This document shows positions 1 through 9,275 of a stretch of 64,000 nt of DNA, in pieces. The stretch spans positions 62,001 through 126,000 of the forward strand of contig JAHDCU010000007.1 in NCBI GenBank assembly GCA_020629715.1. The letters are read 5' to 3'. The notes beneath the pieces were generated by a model. The model searched no databases. It saw nothing but the letters and a program-made list of their open reading frames with translations, and was not told the origin of the DNA. Made by a program: the position numbers and the translations under genes. How positions within the stretch are numbered: the stretch's first letter is position 1; each line of letters starts with the position of its first letter. The DNA comes from Saprospiraceae bacterium. Its GTDB lineage: Bacteria; Bacteroidota; Bacteroidia; Chitinophagales; Saprospiraceae.

Positions 1-6
1 TTTGCT

Positions 7-14
7 TATATTTG
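7..14 (+). promoter_or_regulatory. Candidate -7 element for the rimP-nusA-infB operon
   Basis: The octamer TATATTTG fits the Bacteroidota -7 consensus TAnnTTTG. A start of transcription near position 20 would give a leader of about 60 bases before rimP. The matching -33 element would lie outside the window, so only half of the promoter can be seen. Confidence 0.45.
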
Positions 15-30
15 CGGCGAACTTGATAGA

Positions 31-55
31 GAGGGAGCATTTGTTCCCTTTTTTT
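31..55 (+). terminator. Short hairpin plus U-tract in the rimP leader (possible attenuator)
   Basis: AGGGA at 32-36 pairs with TCCCT at 45-49 (one more G.U pair outside), followed by seven T. It lies downstream of the candidate -7 box at 7-14 and upstream of rimP. It may terminate an upstream gene outside the window, or attenuate the operon that encodes the termination factor NusA. The stem is short, so strength is uncertain. Confidence 0.45.
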
Positions 56-80
56 ATTGGTATAAATCTATATAAAAACA

Positions 81-539
81 TTGAATTTAGAACAACTTGT
101 ACAAGATGCCATCTCAGAACTGAACTATACAGACTGTTTTTTGGTAGAAATTGTAGAAGGAGCCAACAAGTTTGAAATCTTCATCGACAGCGATGAAGGT
201 GTTACTTTTTTAAAGTGTAGAAAAATCAGCAGATTATTGGAGGAGCACATCGATGCCAATCCCAATATCCCTGAAAAATATACCTTGGATGTTTCAAGTG
301 CCGGAGTAGGTAGACCACTCAAATTGTTTAGACAATATAAAAACAATGTAGGTCGCTTGCTAGCCGTGAAGCTTGCCGATGGTAGCAAAAAAGAAGGAGA
401 CCTTTTGGAAGCTACCGAAGAGCATATAAAGCTTGAAGTATTGAAAGATCCAAATAGCAAAAAAAAGATTAAAGAAAAAGAGCAAATTATCGTAGAGATG
501 AACAACATTATGGAATCCAAAGTCAAAGTCAGATTTTAA
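81..539 (+). CDS. rimP: Ribosome maturation factor RimP
   Basis: 152 residues, the usual length. RimP binds the free 30S subunit in the cytoplasm and is needed for its maturation. The N-terminal alpha/beta domain (about 1-80) contains the family stretch Y-x-L-D-V-S-S-A-G-V-G-R-P-L around residues 67-80, and the C-terminal SH3-like barrel follows (about 85-152). The start is TTG at 81; no ATG lies upstream in frame, and homologous proteins begin close to this point. It is the first gene of the conserved rimP-nusA-infB order, 11 bases ahead of nusA. Identification rests on the signature and the neighbours and is secure. Confidence 0.95.
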   Translation: MNLEQLVQDAISELNYTDCFLVEIVEGANKFEIFIDSDEGVTFLKCRKISRLLEEHIDANPNIPEKYTLDVSSAGVGRPLKLFRQYKNNVGRLLAVKLADGSKKEGDLLEATEEHIKLEVLKDPNSKKKIKEKEQIIVEMNNIMESKVKVRF

Positions 540-550
540 AAATTTAGATT

Positions 551-1795
551 ATGAATTTAGTAGAATCTTTCTCGGAATTTAAGGCTGGAAAAAATATTGA
601 TAGACCTACTATGGTCAGGGTATTGGAAGATGTATTCCGTACGCTTATCAAGAAAAAATATGTCGATGATGAGAACTTTGATGTGATCGTAAATACGCAG
701 AATGGTGACCTCGAGATGTGGAGAGTACGAGAAATCGTATCCGATGGTGAGGTGACTGATGAGATGAGCCAGATTTCTTTCTCTGAGGCTCAAGCGATAG
801 ATGATGATTATGAGGTTGGTGAAGAGTGTTATGAGCAGTTAGGTTTAGAGGATTTTGGCCGTAGAGCCATTATGGCCGCTAGACAGACCTTGATCTCCAG
901 AATTATGGAGCTCGAAAAAGATGAAATATACAAGCGATATGTAGATCGTGTAGGTGATATAGTATTAGGTGAAGTTCACCAGATTTTGAAAAGAGAGCTA
1001 CTCATACTCGATGATGCTACAGGTAACGAACTTGTGCTACCTCGTAATGAGATGATCCGTGGTGATTATTTCCGTAAGGGAGATATGGTACGTGCTATTA
1101 TCAAGGATGTAGAAATGAGAAATAACAATCCTGCAATTGTCATCTCTCGTACAGATTCTGCTTTCTTGGAAAAACTACTGGAGCAAGAAGTACCAGAAAT
1201 TGAAGACGGTCTGATTACTGTGAAAAAGATCGTACGTATACCAGGTGATAGAGCGAAAGTAGCGGTAGAGTCATATGATGATAGAATCGACCCTGTAGGT
1301 GCTTGTGTAGGTATGAAAGGTAGTCGTATCCACGGTATTGTGAGAGAACTCAAGAATGAGAATATCGATATCGTAAACTTTACGACCAATAGTACTCTAT
1401 TCATCCAGAGATCATTGACACCGGCCAAGATCACTAATATCGAGTTGGATACTGAAAACATGAAAGCTTCAGTATTCTTAAAGCCCGATCAAGTATCATT
1501 GGCCATTGGTAGAGGTGGTACTAATATTAAGTTAGCTAGTAAGTTGACTGGATTTGAAATTGATGTGTATCGTGAAAGCGACCAACTAGAAGTAGAAGAT
1601 GTAGATTTAGATGAATTTACAGATGAGATCGATGGTTGGGTAATCGATCAGCTGAAAAACATCGGCTGTGATACCGCTCGAAGTGTATTAGATTTAAGTA
1701 AACAGGAGCTTGCTCGTAGGACTGACCTTGAGGAAGAAACTATAGATGAAGTATTAAGAATATTAGCAGCAGAATTCGAAGATGATGAGAATTAG
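551..1795 (+). CDS. nusA: Transcription termination/antitermination factor NusA
   Basis: 414 residues, typical for Bacteroidota NusA. It binds RNA polymerase and nascent RNA and modulates pausing, intrinsic termination and antitermination. Visible parts in order: N-terminal RNAP-binding domain (about 1-125), S1 domain (about 130-200), KH1 with V-G-A-C-V-G-M-K-G-S-R-I-H near 255-268, and KH2 with L-A-I-G-R-G-G-T-N near 318-326. A short acidic helical C-terminal tail (about 350-414) resembles a single helix-hairpin-helix repeat rather than the two acidic repeats of enterobacteria. It sits between rimP (11-base gap) and infB (36-base gap) and is surely co-transcribed with them. Confidence 0.97.
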   Translation: MNLVESFSEFKAGKNIDRPTMVRVLEDVFRTLIKKKYVDDENFDVIVNTQNGDLEMWRVREIVSDGEVTDEMSQISFSEAQAIDDDYEVGEECYEQLGLEDFGRRAIMAARQTLISRIMELEKDEIYKRYVDRVGDIVLGEVHQILKRELLILDDATGNELVLPRNEMIRGDYFRKGDMVRAIIKDVEMRNNNPAIVISRTDSAFLEKLLEQEVPEIEDGLITVKKIVRIPGDRAKVAVESYDDRIDPVGACVGMKGSRIHGIVRELKNENIDIVNFTTNSTLFIQRSLTPAKITNIELDTENMKASVFLKPDQVSLAIGRGGTNIKLASKLTGFEIDVYRESDQLEVEDVDLDEFTDEIDGWVIDQLKNIGCDTARSVLDLSKQELARRTDLEEETIDEVLRILAAEFEDDEN

Positions 1796-1831
1796 GCACT
1801 AGATTCGACAAACAAACTATTAATCAGGTAA

Positions 1832-4579
1832 ATGGCAAAAAGATTAGTCAAAATAGCTAAAGAATTGAATGTTGGTACGTCTACCATAGTAGACTTCCTA
1901 GCAAACAATGGACATGCAATAGAAAACAAACCTACTGCCAAGGTATCTGATGAGCAGTACAATATGCTATTGGCGGAATTTAGTAACTCTATGGCCGTCA
2001 AAGAAAAAGCAGATTCGCTAGTGATTGGTACACGTAGAGAAGAAGTGGCTACCCCTCCTCCACCACCTGTTGCACCACCACCTGCTCCAGTAGTCAAAAA
2101 AGAAGAGCCCAAGCCAGAACCTGTCAAAGCAGAAGCTCCTAAATCAGAGCCAACGCCTGCAGTCGAAGCTCCAAAAGAAGAGAAAAAAGAAGAGGAAGCA
2201 CCTAAAGAAACTACAGGTCCTAAACTTAAAGTACTAGGTAAAATAGATCTAGAACCTAAAAAGAAGGTCAAGAAGAAAGAAGAGGTAAAAGCAGAAGCTC
2301 CTAAGCCAGAAGAAAAGGCACCTGCAGCTTCTAAACCTGAGGATAAAAAGAAAGACGAAAGTCCAGCTCCTAAAGAAGATAAAGCTCCTGAAGCACCCGC
2401 AGCACCTAGCAATGAAATTGTAAGGGCCGCTACACCGCAACTCAAGGGTCTGAAAATCATGGGTAAGATTGACAAATCTAAACTCGATCAAATCAATAAA
2501 ACCCCATCGAAAGACAAGGCTAAAACAGGTGGATCAGAAGATCCAAATAAAAAGCGTAAACGTAAACGTAAAAAGGTTGCTCCAGCATCATTCAATAAGT
2601 CTGGTGGAAATAGAGGTGGTAAAGGTGGAAATAAGCCACGTAGAGAAGAAGTCAAAGAAGTATCTCAAAAAGAGATCGAAGAAAAGATCAAAGCAACCAT
2701 GGCTAGAATCTCTGGCGGTGGTAAAAATAAGAGACAAAAAATACGTCGAGACAATAGAGAAGAGAAAAGAGAGAAACAAGAGCAAAAAGAGATGGAAGTA
2801 CAGACTGGAAAACTCCAATTGACGGAGTTTGTATCAGTATCTGAGCTTGCAAATCTTCTTAATGTTCCTGTAACAGAAGTCATCATGACTTGTATGAATC
2901 TCGGTGTTATCGTATCTATCAACCAACGTCTCGATGCAGAGATTATAGAGTTAGTTGCAGGAGAATTTGATGCAGAGGTTGAGTTTATTAGTGCAGAAGC
3001 TGTAGATGATCAAGAGGAAGAAATCGTTGATGATCCAGCAGATCTGAAGCCAAGAGCTCCGATCGTTACGGTGATGGGGCACGTAGATCACGGTAAGACA
3101 TCACTCTTGGATTATATCCGAGATGCTAATGTAGCCGATGGTGAAGCCGGTGGTATCACACAACACATTGGTGCATACGAAGTTCGAGTAGGACCAGATA
3201 AAAAGAAGGTAACATTCTTAGATACTCCGGGTCACGAAGCCTTTACCGCGATGAGAGCTCGTGGAGCTAAAGTGACGGATATAGTAATCATCATTGTAGC
3301 TGCCGATGATCGTATCATGCCACAAACGAAAGAGGCCATCAGTCACGCTCAAGCAGCTGGTGTACCGATCGTATTTGCCATCAATAAGATCGATAAGGAT
3401 GGAGCCAACCCTGATCGAATCAAGAATGAATTGGCAGAAATGAACTTCCTAGTTGAAGAATGGGGAGGTCAATACCAATCAGAGGATATATCCGCTAAGA
3501 AAGGAACAAACATAGATTCGCTTCTAGAGAAAGTAGCACTTCAAGCAGAAATGCTAGAACTTCAAGCTAATCCTGATAGACTATCTACCGGTGCAGTACT
3601 CGAAGCATCATTAGATAAAGGCCGAGGATACGTAACAAAAATACTGGTACAAGCAGGTACACTTAAGATAGGTGATTCTGTTGTTGCTGGAGAATTTTCT
3701 GGTAAGGTCAAAGCCATGTTTAATGAGAAAGGTAAACGTATCAAAAAAGCTGGACCGTCAACACCTGTACTTTTACTAGGATTGAGCGGTGCACCGCAAG
3801 CGGGTGAGAAGTTTAAAGTCATGGAGACTGAGCAAGAAGCCAAGCAATTAGCTTCGAAGAGAGCTCAAATCTCGAGAGAACAAACCAATAGAGCTAGTAA
3901 ACGTATCAGTCTTGATGAGATCGGTCGTCGTCTAGCCCTAGGTACATTTAAAGAATTGAACTTGATCATCAAAGGTGATTTTGATGGTTCGGTAGAAGCA
4001 CTTGCTGATTCTTTGATCAAACTAGGTATCGAAACGGTACAAGTAAATGTACTACACAAAGCGGTTGGACAAATTGTTGAATCCGACGTATTGCTTGCAT
4101 CAGCATCTGATGCTATTGTCATAGGATTCCAAGTTCGTCCATCAGCTAATGCACGAGCACTAGCGGAGAAAGAAGGCGTACAGATCAAGACATACTCGAT
4201 TATCTACGAAGCTATTGATGAAATCAAGCTTGCAATAGAAGGATTACTAGAACCTACTGAAGAGGAGAAAATCACAGCACAAGTTACTGTACGTGAGACC
4301 TTCAAAATCAGTAAGATTGGTACCATTGCAGGTTGCTATGTAGATAGTGGTTTGATCACTCGTAATACATTTATCAGAGTCATCAGAGATGGTATCGTCG
4401 TCTATCCTACCAAAGAAGGTATGAAAGGTGAACTTACCTCACTGAAGAGATTCAAAGATGATGTAAAAGAGGTCAAGAAAGGATTTGAATGTGGTCTTAC
4501 GGTGAAAGGCTTCAATGATATCAAAGTAGATGACGTCATCGAAGGTTACGAAATCGTACAAGTAAAACAGACGCTATAA
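1832..4579 (+). CDS. infB: Translation initiation factor IF-2
   Basis: 915 residues. The GTPase places fMet-tRNA on the 30S subunit and promotes subunit joining. Order: IF2 N-terminal domain (1-50, [11 protein letters not shown]), a long charged linker rich in K, E, P and A (about 65-330), a second IF2_N segment (about 335-385), G domain from about 410 with G1 GHVDHGKT near 415-422, G3 DTPGHE near 463-468 and G4 NKID near 517-520, then domains II-IV to the end. The linker carries runs of five and three prolines near 72-80, a likely ribosome-stalling sequence that would need EF-P. Reverse-strand open frames opposite the linker are compositional shadows. Confidence 0.98.
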   Translation: MAKRLVKIAKELNVGTSTIVDFLANNGHAIENKPTAKVSDEQYNMLLAEFSNSMAVKEKADSLVIGTRREEVATPPPPPVAPPPAPVVKKEEPKPEPVKAEAPKSEPTPAVEAPKEEKKEEEAPKETTGPKLKVLGKIDLEPKKKVKKKEEVKAEAPKPEEKAPAASKPEDKKKDESPAPKEDKAPEAPAAPSNEIVRAATPQLKGLKIMGKIDKSKLDQINKTPSKDKAKTGGSEDPNKKRKRKRKKVAPASFNKSGGNRGGKGGNKPRREEVKEVSQKEIEEKIKATMARISGGGKNKRQKIRRDNREEKREKQEQKEMEVQTGKLQLTEFVSVSELANLLNVPVTEVIMTCMNLGVIVSINQRLDAEIIELVAGEFDAEVEFISAEAVDDQEEEIVDDPADLKPRAPIVTVMGHVDHGKTSLLDYIRDANVADGEAGGITQHIGAYEVRVGPDKKKVTFLDTPGHEAFTAMRARGAKVTDIVIIIVAADDRIMPQTKEAISHAQAAGVPIVFAINKIDKDGANPDRIKNELAEMNFLVEEWGGQYQSEDISAKKGTNIDSLLEKVALQAEMLELQANPDRLSTGAVLEASLDKGRGYVTKILVQAGTLKIGDSVVAGEFSGKVKAMFNEKGKRIKKAGPSTPVLLLGLSGAPQAGEKFKVMETEQEAKQLASKRAQISREQTNRASKRISLDEIGRRLALGTFKELNLIIKGDFDGSVEALADSLIKLGIETVQVNVLHKAVGQIVESDVLLASASDAIVIGFQVRPSANARALAEKEGVQIKTYSIIYEAIDEIKLAIEGLLEPTEEEKITAQVTVRETFKISKIGTIAGCYVDSGLITRNTFIRVIRDGIVVYPTKEGMKGELTSLKRFKDDVKEVKKGFECGLTVKGFNDIKVDDVIEGYEIVQVKQTL

Positions 4580-4592
4580 TAGCTCATATTTT

Positions 4593-5357
4593 TTGAAAAA
4601 GGCTGATCTAAAACTTCTACTCGATGATGCGGTATTGCGATACAACAATGCTGACTTTATCGCAGATGATCCTATAGGAATACCACATCAATATTCAACC
4701 AAACAAGATATTGAAATCACCGCATTCTGGACTTCCATGCTCGCATGGGGACAACGGGTAACGATCATCAATAAGATGAATGAATTATTCGCCTTAATGG
4801 ATCATGCTCCACATGATTTTATAGTCAATCATCAAGAACATGATCGTAAGCGTTTTGAGCACTTTAAGCATCGCACGTTCAACTATACAGACTGTTTATA
4901 TTTCTTGCATTTTCTCCAATATCACTATCAGCAACATCACAGTTTAGAAGAAGCTTTCTTGATCAATGGCAAGTTTAATGCAAAAGAAAGTATAGCAAAT
5001 TTTCATGATTACTTCTTTAGTCTTACGGAAGCTCCTCATCGAACTAAAAAGCACGTCGCTACTACAGCGAGAAACAGCAGTTGTAAACGTATGAATATGT
5101 TTTTAAGGTGGATGGTAAGAAGTAATGCTACTTATGTTGACTTCGGCATTTGGCGTAAGATACCGAAGAGTAAACTTATGATGCCCTTGGATGTACATGT
5201 ACAACGCGTAGCTATCAAACTAGGACTTCTCAAACGTGATAAAGCAGACTGGAGAGCTGTTGAAGAACTGACGAAAAATCTTCAGAAATTCGATCCAGAA
5301 GATCCCGTAAAGTATGATTATGCTTTATTTGGACTTGGAGTGAATCAGGAGTTTTAG
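4593..5357 (+). CDS. TIGR02757 family protein (DUF2400)
   Basis: 254 residues. The family is conserved in Bacteroidota and some other phyla and has no established function. Recognised by the early block around F-W-T-S-M-L-A-W-G-Q-R, the middle K-R-M-N-M-F-L-R-W-M-V-R, the stretch P-L-D-V-H-V-Q-R-V-A and the ending D-P-V-K-Y-D-Y-A-L-F-G-L-G-V. The L-D-x-H-V-x-R block recalls helix-hairpin-helix DNA glycosylase folds, which is inference only. The start is TTG at 4593, 13 bases after infB, so it probably belongs to the same transcript. Its last 4 bases overlap the convergent gene at 5354. Confidence 0.88.
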   Translation: MKKADLKLLLDDAVLRYNNADFIADDPIGIPHQYSTKQDIEITAFWTSMLAWGQRVTIINKMNELFALMDHAPHDFIVNHQEHDRKRFEHFKHRTFNYTDCLYFLHFLQYHYQQHHSLEEAFLINGKFNAKESIANFHDYFFSLTEAPHRTKKHVATTARNSSCKRMNMFLRWMVRSNATYVDFGIWRKIPKSKLMMPLDVHVQRVAIKLGLLKRDKADWRAVEELTKNLQKFDPEDPVKYDYALFGLGVNQEF

Positions 5358-6400
5358 TCTATTCTTGAAACTTCTTTCATACCTCCCGTTGCAAGCTCAT
5401 ATTGTTTCATTACCTCTTCAAGAGTTTGATTATCATAAAATTCTGAAACCAATCTTCTTATCGATGTAAAAACGAAAGGAATTTCAGATTTAGCACTATA
5501 TGCGGATTTAATTTCTATATCCTCTATAGAGTCAGCAAACCATTTGTCACGTGTACAATTAATTTTTGAAAGTGTTGAGTCATCTAAATCCCTAACCCAA
5601 ACCTTATTTAGAAGACTGTCTGGCAAAAGTCTATGTCTATACTGCCAAGTAGAATGAACGTGAAATAGATCTTTCTCTGGATCGTTTTGATAGCTTAAGT
5701 AAACAATAGCACTTTCTGGATCAATTCGACCTAACCTTACAGCCTTAAAAAGTATTTGCTCTAGATCTATAACAGACTTATCATAACTACGCCGTTGAGC
5801 TGAATGATGTAAAACAACATTATGACCTTGATTATTAAAAAAACCATTATAGCCCAACTCAAAATGAGATGGAAATCCTAGAGAGTCAGACACTTGTAAT
5901 ATCCGTTCTAAATTTATTTTCCTATTTGCATTTATGGTATCATCATGTGTATCGTACATAGGTCTGAATAATTGATCCCTTTCAGAGATCAACTCAAATT
6001 CGTTCCGTAGTTTATCTGAGTAATCCACGCTTCTATTTTTAATTAGAGTATCCCAAGAATCCTTAGAAAGATATTGGTCAACAAAAACAGAATTCAAAAA
6101 ATCTAAGTCATCCGAATTATCTATAATAAGTTGCAGATGTTTATCTCTAACTTTTACATACCCTAGTTCTGCAGCTACCAAAGCTGCATTGAAAGATTCG
6201 GATGCAAAAGGCTTTTTAAGATGTTTGAAAGCTTCATCATACAGAGCTAGTGCTTTTTCAAAATCTAACTTACATATAGCTAACTCCGCATCATTGACGA
6301 GTGAATGATAACGATCAATGGATATAGAGCTTTTGTTATTACAACTAGCGTATAAGAAAATAGTAAACACTATAACAAAATACCCTTTTAAATAACTCAT
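5354..6400 (-). CDS. Putative lipoprotein of unknown function, DUF6624-like
   Basis: 348 residues. The N-terminus is a lipoprotein signal: hydrophobic segment about 5-18 followed by Y-A-S-C with Cys20, so it is probably anchored in the periplasm or outer membrane. Residues 30-110 look helical and repeat-like, as in TPR proteins. The middle (about 140-245) has a D-x-H-D-D-T-x-N block, a G-F-P-S-H-F-E-L-G turn and V-V-L-H-H-S-A-Q, which recalls DUF6624 proteins; this match is from memory and not verified. It ends convergently into the TIGR02757 gene. No pathway can be assigned. Confidence 0.7.
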   Translation of the reverse strand: MSYLKGYFVIVFTIFLYASCNNKSSISIDRYHSLVNDAELAICKLDFEKALALYDEAFKHLKKPFASESFNAALVAAELGYVKVRDKHLQLIIDNSDDLDFLNSVFVDQYLSKDSWDTLIKNRSVDYSDKLRNEFELISERDQLFRPMYDTHDDTINANRKINLERILQVSDSLGFPSHFELGYNGFFNNQGHNVVLHHSAQRRSYDKSVIDLEQILFKAVRLGRIDPESAIVYLSYQNDPEKDLFHVHSTWQYRHRLLPDSLLNKVWVRDLDDSTLSKINCTRDKWFADSIEDIEIKSAYSAKSEIPFVFTSIRRLVSEFYDNQTLEEVMKQYELATGGMKEVSRID

Positions 6401-6409
6401 TCCTAGATA

Positions 6410-6790
6410 TTAATCCCTCCAATCATCAAATCGTATCTCAACGATTTCACCCTTTTCCAAGTACAAAAAGACCCGATAGACTCCTTTACTGGCTTTGAGT
6501 TTACCTACCCAGTAGCGACTTCCTTTATCGGCTGACTTACCCGAATGAACTTTACGAGCAGATTTGGCACCGACATCTTTCAAAAATGTCTTAATCTTCT
6601 GTAATGCTTCTGCCTTACTAAAAAAGTCTGGACTATCAGAAATACATAGCTCTACCTCACTCGACATACGTGATTCAAGTAATTCTAATTTAGCACTACC
6701 GAGGTCTCGGAGTAAGCCCTCTCCTTGCTGTGCTACTAGCAACATGCTAAAGCATATGATAATTAGTCCTGTAGTTAAGATTCGTTTCAT
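6410..6790 (-). CDS. DUF4783 domain secreted protein
   Basis: 126 residues. Signal peptide about 1-20, probably cut after V-A-Q. The mature part matches the Bacteroidota-specific DUF4783 family: M-S-S-E-V-E-L-C-I near 42-50, F-S-K-A-E-A-L-Q-K-I-K-T-F-L near 57-70, and the strand-rich ending Y-R-V-F-L-Y-L-E-K-G-x-I-V-E-I-R-F-D-D. The family has no established function; the NTF2/cystatin-like fold suggested by the pattern is inference. The gene lies 9 bases upstream of the DUF6624-like gene, so the two may be co-transcribed. The region ahead of it (6791-6954) is a divergent promoter region shared with gpmI. Confidence 0.85.
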   Translation of the reverse strand: MKRILTTGLIIICFSMLLVAQQGEGLLRDLGSAKLELLESRMSSEVELCISDSPDFFSKAEALQKIKTFLKDVGAKSARKVHSGKSADKGSRYWVGKLKASKGVYRVFLYLEKGEIVEIRFDDWRD

Positions 6791-6954
6791 CTCTTATAAA
6801 TATAATTATTAAACCATTCATAGAATCTTAATAGTTCTGAATATGTGGTAAGAAAACGTTAAAAGGACATATGATGTACCGTAAAAACCCTTAATTATTC
6901 ACTTTCTACTAGCATTACTAAGCTTATCTTCGTGCTCCAAGCAATAGTTTAGAC

Positions 6955-8475
6955 ATGATATCAAAGCGAGCATTTTTGATCATTTTAGACGGTTGGGGCA
7001 TTGCAGAAGATCCCAGCCGTAGCGCAATAGACCTAGCGAACAAGCCATTTTTTGATCAATTATGGAATAACTTTCCACATACAACACTCACTACCTACGG
7101 ATCACAAGTAGGCCTTCCAGATGGTCAAATGGGAAACTCCGAAGTAGGTCATCTCAACATAGGAGCTGGTCGTGTAGTGTATCAAGATCTCGCTAAAATC
7201 AATAAGGCTATAAAGGATGATGAACTAAAATCTAATCCAGTATTACAAAATGCCATCCAGTATGCCAACGATCATAACACCAACATTCATCTCATAGGTC
7301 TCGTATCCGATGGAGGTGTCCATGCTCATATAGATCATCTAAAGGCTCTCTGTGATATCATGAATAAAACAGTCCAAAATGATTGCTTTATACATGCCTT
7401 CCTCGATGGTCGAGATACTGCACCTGATAGTGGCATAGGATATATAAAGGATCTACAAGACCATATAGAAAACACTAATTGTAGACTCTCTAGCTTGATC
7501 GGCCGCTACTATGCCATGGATAGAGATAATCGATGGGAACGTGTCAAACTCGCTTATGACCTGCTTGTACATGGCAAAGGGCAACACTCAATTGATGCGA
7601 TAGAATCTATTCAAGCCTCATATGATGTGGGTACGACCGATGAATTTATGCCTGCTATCAAAATGGATCTTGAGAAAAAGAGTACTATATCTGATGGTGA
7701 TGTAGTCCTATTTTTTAACTATCGTACGGATCGACCTCGAGAGCTGAGCCAAGTACTGTGTCAGTCTGATAATGCAGAGTATGATATGAAAGCACTGGAT
7801 CTACATTTTGTCACCATGACTAAATATGATGATAGCTTTCAAAATGTACATATCATGTACGAGAAGGATAATCTCAAAAATACCATCGGTGAAGTTTTAG
7901 AAGCTCATGGCAAAACACAAGTTCGAATCGCAGAAACTGAAAAATATCCCCATGTGACATTCTTTTTTTCTGGTGGTCGGGAGAAAGAATTTGACGGAGA
8001 GTCTCGTTTGCTAGTTCCTTCGCCCAAGGTCGCTACCTACGATTTACAACCAGAGATGAGCGCTGATCAAGTCACTGAATCGATTATAAAAGACATCAAT
8101 ACAGATCCCAAAGACTTTATATGTCTCAATTTTGCCAATACTGATATGGTTGGGCATACAGGTGATATAGAAGCAGCAATTCGCTCAACAGAAAAGGTAG
8201 ATGAATGCCTTGCCAAAATAATTCCTACAGCGCTAGCTAAAGATTATGGTATCGTGATTATTGCTGACCATGGCAATTCAGACATTATGAAAAATGAAGA
8301 TGGATCAGCGCATACCGCTCATACTTTGAATCCTGTGCCTTGTATTTTGGTAGCGAAAGAAATAGACGGGGAAAAGCTTAATGAAGGTGCCTTGTGTGAC
8401 GTCGCTCCTACCCTACTTCATTTATTGGATGTACAACAGCCTGATGAGATGACTGGTGAATCATTGATCCACTAA
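6955..8475 (+). CDS. gpmI: 2,3-bisphosphoglycerate-independent phosphoglycerate mutase
   Basis: 506 residues, the usual length. It interconverts 3- and 2-phosphoglycerate in glycolysis using two Mn ions and a phosphoserine intermediate. Visible residues: Asp12 in L-D-G-W-G, the nucleophile Ser62 in Q-M-G-N-S-E-V-G-H, the substrate-binding D-G-R-D-T-x-P near 151-157, and the C-terminal metal ligands in F-A-N-T-D-M-V-G-H-T-G-D, A-D-H-G-N-S-D and T-A-H-T. The ATG at 6955 places the metal motif at the normal distance from the N-terminus. The last 15 bases overlap the 3' end of truA on the other strand, so no terminator separates the two. Confidence 0.97.
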   Translation: MISKRAFLIILDGWGIAEDPSRSAIDLANKPFFDQLWNNFPHTTLTTYGSQVGLPDGQMGNSEVGHLNIGAGRVVYQDLAKINKAIKDDELKSNPVLQNAIQYANDHNTNIHLIGLVSDGGVHAHIDHLKALCDIMNKTVQNDCFIHAFLDGRDTAPDSGIGYIKDLQDHIENTNCRLSSLIGRYYAMDRDNRWERVKLAYDLLVHGKGQHSIDAIESIQASYDVGTTDEFMPAIKMDLEKKSTISDGDVVLFFNYRTDRPRELSQVLCQSDNAEYDMKALDLHFVTMTKYDDSFQNVHIMYEKDNLKNTIGEVLEAHGKTQVRIAETEKYPHVTFFFSGGREKEFDGESRLLVPSPKVATYDLQPEMSADQVTESIIKDINTDPKDFICLNFANTDMVGHTGDIEAAIRSTEKVDECLAKIIPTALAKDYGIVIIADHGNSDIMKNEDGSAHTAHTLNPVPCILVAKEIDGEKLNEGALCDVAPTLLHLLDVQQPDEMTGESLIH

Positions 8476-9273
8476 ATGCCATTGATCAGAATGAGCAACG
8501 GTAGTGTCTAAGGTATTATCTAAAGAAAGAAACTCGTACTCCACCTTCGATAAAAACAAACCTTGTGGCGGTGCAGTATTGATGAATGGAAGTAGCTCTT
8601 GATCATCTAGGTGTCTTTGCAGATCCGTTACTGACCATTGTCCTTTAGCTATTTTCCACAGCTGAAACATCAGTATGCGAATCATTGATTTTAAAAATCT
8701 GTTCCCTGTGATTTTAAGACAATATTGATTTCGGCCCTCTGGTTTCCATATTCCACAATCATAAATAGCACAGATTGTATCTTTATTCTTATCTGGTTGC
8801 TTGCAATATGCTCTGAAGTCATGCTTACCTTTTAGAGCACCACATGCCCTTTGCATAGCTGGTAAATTCCATGTATCCGAATCACTACAATAGCTACTGA
8901 CCTCATTTAGAAAAGGATCTATTTCACCATGAAAATAATAGTGATAACTACGAGATCGAGCATGCCGCTGAGCATTTCGAAAGCGCTCCACTGGAATCAC
9001 TTTGAGTAGTTGAATATCCGTTGGTAATATACGATTGGCACGTTGGACCAGATCAAAGTTATCAAGCTTACTATTGGTTTCAAAATGAGCAATATATTGC
9101 GATGCATGGACGCCCTTATCCGTACGACCACATCCGTGTAAAACGATACGTTCCTTCAAAATTTGGCTTAACGCATCTTCAAGCACTTGCTGTATTGTCA
9201 AAACGTCCGGCTGCCGTTGCCAACCATGGTATCGAGTACCCTTATAAGATAAGTGGAGAAAGAAACGCTCCAA
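8461..9273 (-). CDS. truA: tRNA pseudouridine(38-40) synthase TruA
   Basis: 270 residues. It isomerises uridine to pseudouridine at positions 38-40 of the tRNA anticodon arm. The N-terminal Y-K-G-T-x-Y-H-G-W-Q-R-Q is the family opening, and the catalytic Asp is in G-R-T-D-K-G-V-H-A (about 49-57). The second half carries R-N-A-Q-R-H-A-R-S-R-S-Y-H-Y and G-N-R-F-L-K-S-M-I-R, both typical of TruA. It starts 2 bases after the stop of the MtfA-like gene and is probably translated from the same message. The convergent 15-base overlap with gpmI is unusual but small. Confidence 0.96.
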   Translation of the reverse strand: MERFFLHLSYKGTRYHGWQRQPDVLTIQQVLEDALSQILKERIVLHGCGRTDKGVHASQYIAHFETNSKLDNFDLVQRANRILPTDIQLLKVIPVERFRNAQRHARSRSYHYYFHGEIDPFLNEVSSYCSDSDTWNLPAMQRACGALKGKHDFRAYCKQPDKNKDTICAIYDCGIWKPEGRNQYCLKITGNRFLKSMIRILMFQLWKIAKGQWSVTDLQRHLDDQELLPFINTAPPQGLFLSKVEYEFLSLDNTLDTTVAHSDQWHLVDQ

Positions 9274-9275
9274 AA

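Noticed and set aside
1792-2475. 227-residue reverse open frame opposite infB
   Set aside because: It mirrors the low-complexity linker of IF-2 and has a Ser/Gly/Leu-rich composition with no family likeness; it is a shadow of the real gene.
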